Shown here in pieces: positions 50,997-53,945 of a stretch of DNA of 53,945 bases; the first letter of the stretch is position 1, and each line of letters starts with the position of its first letter. Origin of the DNA: a bacterium (lineage in GTDB: Bacteria; Cyanobacteriota; Sericytochromatia; S15B-MN24; VGJW01); NCBI GenBank assembly GCA_021781555.1, contig JAJXWQ010000015.1, forward strand, positions 1-53,945, in the 5' to 3' direction. A model generated the notes under the pieces. That model saw nothing but the letters and a program-made list of their open reading frames with translations. It made no database searches and was not told the origin of the DNA. A program made the position numbers and the translations under genes.

Positions 50997-53375
50997 GTGT
51001 CGCGAGAGCCGATCATTGCGGAAGCCTATCCCCGGAACGTCCCGGTCTTGCCGGTGCGGGATATCGTGGTATTTCCGGGGGTGGTCGTTCCCGTGTCCGT
51101 CGGACGGGCCCGTTCCCTCGCCACGATCAAAGAGATAAGCGAATCTCAACCCTACGTCGCCGTCACCACCCAGCGCGATTTCGAGGTCGAGGATGTTCGG
51201 CCGGACGATCTCTTCGAGGTCGGTACGCTGTGCCGCATCCACCACCAGCTCCATCTGCCCAGCGATGCCGTGAGGATCCTGCTGCAGGGCCTCGAGCGGA
51301 TCCGGATCGGCCCTTACAGCCAGCTTGAACCCTTCTTGCATGCCGACATCAGCCTCTGGCCGGAGCCTGCGGCTGCGAGCGCAGAGATCGAGGCCCTCCG
51401 GCACACCGTCGTTTCAGAGCTGCGGAGGTACGGCGAGCTCGTCCAGGGGTTCCCGGAGGATCTCTTGACCGTTGCCCTCAATCTCGAGGATCCGACGAAG
51501 CTTGCCTATCTCCTGGCTTTCAACCTGCACTTCAAGAATGCCGAGAGGCAGGAGATCCTCGAGGCCGAAGGCCCCCAAGAAAAGCTCGGCCGTCTTTCCG
51601 AGATCCTGGCTCGCGAGGTGGATATCCACGAGCTCGGCCAGCGGATCCAGGCCGAGGTACAGGGCACCCTCGGAAAGACCCAGCGCGAGTTCTACCTGCG
51701 CGAGCAGATGCGCGCGATCCAGAAAGAACTCGGCGAGGCCGACGAGCGCGTGGCCGAGATCGCCCAACTCCGGGCCAAGATGACAGCGGTCCATCTGAGC
51801 CCCGAGGCCCTGATGGAAGCCGAACGGGAGCTGTCGCGGCTGGAGGGCCTGCCGCCAGGATCGGCCGAGCATACGGTGATCCGGACCTACCTGGACACCC
51901 TCTTCGCGCTGCCCTGGGACCAGGCTTCCGACGACGAGCTCGACGTGGCTCGCGCGCGGCAGATTCTCGATGAGGACCACTACGACATCGAGAAGATCAA
52001 GCGCCGGATCCTGGAGTTCCTCGCCGTGCATCAGCTCAGACGCGATCGCCAGGGCCTCACCACGCTGAAGGGCCCGATCCTTTGCTTTGTCGGGCCGCCC
52101 GGCGTGGGCAAGACGAGCCTGGGCCAGTCCATCGCGCGAGCGCTCGGCCGCAAGTTCGTCCGATTCTCGCTCGGCGGCATCCGCGACGAGGCGGAGATCC
52201 GCGGGCATCGCCGCACCTATGTGGGAGCTCTTCCTGGCCGGATCTTGCAGCTCATCAGCCGCGCCGGCCACAACAATCCGGTTTTCATGCTCGATGAGCT
52301 CGACAAGCTGGGTGCAGACTTCCGGGGGGATCCGGCTTCGGCGCTCCTCGAGGTGCTCGATCCGGAACAGAATCGGCAGTTCCGGGATCATTATGTAGAC
52401 GTCCCGTTCGACCTTTCCAGCGTCCTGTTCATCGCCACCGCCAACATGCTGGACACCGTGCCGCCGGCCCTGCGGGACCGCCTGGAGGTGATCCAGCTCT
52501 CGGGCTACACGAACGACGAAAAGCTGCAGATCGCCCGCGGCTTTCTCATCCCGCGCCAGCTGCGGGAGAACGGGCTGACGCCGGACGATATCTTCTTTGC
52601 CGACGAGGGCCTGCTGGCCATCGTCTCGGGCTATACACGGGAGGCCGGCGTCCGCCAGCTCTCGCGCGAGATCGCGGGCGTCTGCCGGAGGCGGGCCGCC
52701 GACCTGGTCGAGGGCAAGGGAGGCTCGGTCATCGTCGGGGCGGAGCAGGTGAGGGCATGCCTCGGGCGGCCTCGATTCTTCGGTGAAGGCGCAGGCCCCA
52801 GCGACGTTCCGGGCGTCGCCACGGGGCTGGCCTGGACGGAAGCAGGGGGTGAGGTCCTGATGATCGAGGTCGCGGCGATCGAGGGCCAGGGCAACCTGCG
52901 TTTGACCGGACAGCTCGGCGAGGTGATGAAGGAATCCTGCCAGGCCGCGCTGTCCTTCGTCGCCAGCCACGCCGAGGATTTCGGCGTGGCACCTGCGTTG
53001 TTCCGCCGGCGGGACTTCCACGTCCATGTGCCGGCGGGCGCCATCCCCAAGGATGGCCCGAGCGCCGGGATCGCGATCGCAACGGCGATAACCAGTCTCG
53101 TGACCGGGCGGTTGGTCGATCCGGGTACGGCGATGACCGGGGAGATCACGCTCCGCGGGCGCGTGCTCCCGGTTGGCGGAATACGGGAGAAGGTACTGGC
53201 GGCCCGGCGCAACGGAATGCGCCGGGTCGTGGTTCCGCGCCAGAACGAGGCCGATCTCGAGGATGTGCCTGCCGAACTTCTGCGCGAGATGCAGATCCTG
53301 CTGGTCGACCACATGTCCGAGGTCCTGGGCTACGCCCTTCAGGCGGGCCCTCCAGCCCTCCGGCCACTGGACTGA
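50997..53375 (+). CDS. lon: ATP-dependent protease Lon
   Basis: A 792-residue LonA-type protease. The N-terminal substrate domain begins EAYPRNVPVLPVRDIVVFPG. The AAA+ module has GPPGVGKT (366-373), VFMLDELDKLG (Walker B) and GIRDEAEIRGHRRTYVGALP. The C-terminal protease domain has KDGPSAGIA with catalytic Ser689 and REKVLAARRNGM with Lys732; the 43-residue spacing equals that of E. coli Lon. GTG 50997 with GGGGCGG upstream is the best start; the frame extends to 50892 without similarity. The length is normal. It degrades misfolded and regulatory proteins in the cytosol. Confidence 0.96.
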   Translation: MSREPIIAEAYPRNVPVLPVRDIVVFPGVVVPVSVGRARSLATIKEISESQPYVAVTTQRDFEVEDVRPDDLFEVGTLCRIHHQLHLPSDAVRILLQGLERIRIGPYSQLEPFLHADISLWPEPAAASAEIEALRHTVVSELRRYGELVQGFPEDLLTVALNLEDPTKLAYLLAFNLHFKNAERQEILEAEGPQEKLGRLSEILAREVDIHELGQRIQAEVQGTLGKTQREFYLREQMRAIQKELGEADERVAEIAQLRAKMTAVHLSPEALMEAERELSRLEGLPPGSAEHTVIRTYLDTLFALPWDQASDDELDVARARQILDEDHYDIEKIKRRILEFLAVHQLRRDRQGLTTLKGPILCFVGPPGVGKTSLGQSIARALGRKFVRFSLGGIRDEAEIRGHRRTYVGALPGRILQLISRAGHNNPVFMLDELDKLGADFRGDPASALLEVLDPEQNRQFRDHYVDVPFDLSSVLFIATANMLDTVPPALRDRLEVIQLSGYTNDEKLQIARGFLIPRQLRENGLTPDDIFFADEGLLAIVSGYTREAGVRQLSREIAGVCRRRAADLVEGKGGSVIVGAEQVRACLGRPRFFGEGAGPSDVPGVATGLAWTEAGGEVLMIEVAAIEGQGNLRLTGQLGEVMKESCQAALSFVASHAEDFGVAPALFRRRDFHVHVPAGAIPKDGPSAGIAIATAITSLVTGRLVDPGTAMTGEITLRGRVLPVGGIREKVLAARRNGMRRVVVPRQNEADLEDVPAELLREMQILLVDHMSEVLGYALQAGPPALRPLD

Positions 53376-53398
53376 CGGGAGCGTTCGCGATCCGCGAG

Positions 53399-53440
53399 CT
53401 TGCCCTCGTACTTCGCGCTCATCGAGCGCCCTCGGGCAAG
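53399..53440. terminator. Nested hairpin downstream of lon
   Basis: CTTGCCC (53399-53405) and GGGCAAG (53434-53440) enclose GCGCTC-ATC-GAGCGC (53415-53429). The nested arms would make a cruciform or two-tier hairpin 24 bp after the lon stop codon. No U-tract follows, so termination is only possible. Confidence 0.35.
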
Positions 53441-53501
53441 AGGCCAAAGACAGCAGGTTGATCTATCATGGCCGGGCTGACAGCCCGAAGAAGTGAGGCC
53501 C

Positions 53502-53942
53502 ATGGAGATTCTCGAAGCCTTCGTAACGGTGGCCAAGGTCTTGCCCCAGCTGCTCGAGAAGGATGATATTGCTATCTGGGCGACGAACCGTGAGAAGTTT
53601 CTGATCTTCGACCGCTACGGAAGATTCAAGATCCCCATCGAGGCCGGAGATGCCCTGACTCCCGGCGGCACGCCCGATGTGGTGCTCAAGCGGGGAGCCA
53701 AGATCTCGCGCAACGTTCCCCCCGAGGTGTACGGGATCGTGTGCAAGACGGTCGCGGTACCGGTCGAGGGCGGGGTGCTTGGCCTCTCGTACTCCATCGA
53801 GACGGAAGAAGAGCTGCAAGGCGCCATGGGTCGTTTACTGCAGGATGCAGAGGCCATCAGCGGTTCGAGCAGCACCATCGCGGCCAAGGCATCCGAGATG
53901 ACGGACTTCATGGCGTCGGTCAAAGGGGTCCTCGGCACGTAG
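53502..53942 (+). CDS. Stand-alone sensor domain like those of cytosolic chemoreceptors
   Basis: A 146-residue soluble protein. DDIAIWATNREKFLIFDRYG, ALTPGGTPDVVLKRGAKISR then NVPPEVYGIVCKTVAVPVEG resembles the N-terminal ligand-sensing module of some methyl-accepting chemotaxis proteins (pattern: D-E-F-A...G...R-V-ev-G..y-aiavPI). The methyl-accepting coiled coil is absent: after SSSTIAAKASEMTDFMASVK the gene stops at TAG. GAGG four bases before ATG 53502 supports the start; GTG 53493 is an alternative. It may work as a separate sensor subunit, or be the truncated head of a receptor. The family assignment is by motif and tentative. Confidence 0.55.
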   Translation: MEILEAFVTVAKVLPQLLEKDDIAIWATNREKFLIFDRYGRFKIPIEAGDALTPGGTPDVVLKRGAKISRNVPPEVYGIVCKTVAVPVEGGVLGLSYSIETEEELQGAMGRLLQDAEAISGSSSTIAAKASEMTDFMASVKGVLGT

Positions 53943-53945
53943 CGG

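Overview
The window is high-GC bacterial DNA, densely coding on both strands, and the shadow frames opposite its genes are unusually long. No rRNA, tRNA or CRISPR array was seen. The gene set includes an M-box-controlled Nramp-type Mg transporter, an Ehr-type membrane complex, VOR-type 2-oxoacid:ferredoxin oxidoreductase, aconitase, PolX, Lon and many lipoproteins with IPT/TIG and Kelch-like modules. This suggests an environmental, probably uncultured bacterium with ferredoxin-based metabolism and an exported surface-lipoprotein repertoire. A non-photosynthetic relative of Cyanobacteriota (Sericytochromatia-like) is my impression only and cannot be established here.

Layout: 1-2690 aconitase (minus, C-terminus off the window). 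2912-5926 a magnesium operon (minus): promoter, M-box riboswitch, intrinsic terminator, a strong-SD leader ORF starting Met-Glu-Pro-Asp, an NRMT-like transporter and a PRC/MgtE_N/CBS accessory protein. 6.1-7.1 kb small genes. 7.1-15.8 kb one long minus-strand operon: ArsR regulator, HTH-EIIA protein, then six subunits of a complex related to group 4 hydrogenases and complex I whose large subunit lacks the [NiFe] cysteines. 15.9-20.1 kb LysM-M48 peptidase, PolX and an EEP-family hydrolase. 20.1-23.3 kb a two-gene unit encoding a putative papain-like/Ala-rich repeat protein and a partner.

23.6-28.1 kb is a scrap zone: IS21 and IS66 fragments, a near-intact group II intron, a truncated Kelch gene and small gene remnants. 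28.2-35.5 kb is a five-gene lipoprotein operon; three members share an N-terminal module and the last is a large Kelch-like propeller protein. It is bounded on the far side by an IS1380 fragment, so the island lies between mobile-element remains. 36.4-39.7 kb a MalT/SARP-like regulator. 39.9-42.7 kb the four-subunit VOR operon, followed by an orphan CoA-transferase A subunit, a degenerate receiver protein and an FAD-linked oxidase; the last two are each followed or preceded by copies of a palindromic dispersed repeat. 45.5-53.9 kb mixed housekeeping: a small protein, QueF, a conserved-looking unknown, two glycosyltransferases, a universal stress protein, an atypical RibD, Lon and a stand-alone sensor domain.

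Functional links: the Mg operon looks like a sensor-transporter-gatekeeper unit. VOR and the Ehr-like complex could both handle ferredoxin-level electrons, but no direct link is visible. The most novel-looking items are the mgtL-like leader ORF between the M-box and the transporter, the Ehr operon headed by ArsR and EIIA genes, the papain-like repeat protein, and the lipoprotein island.
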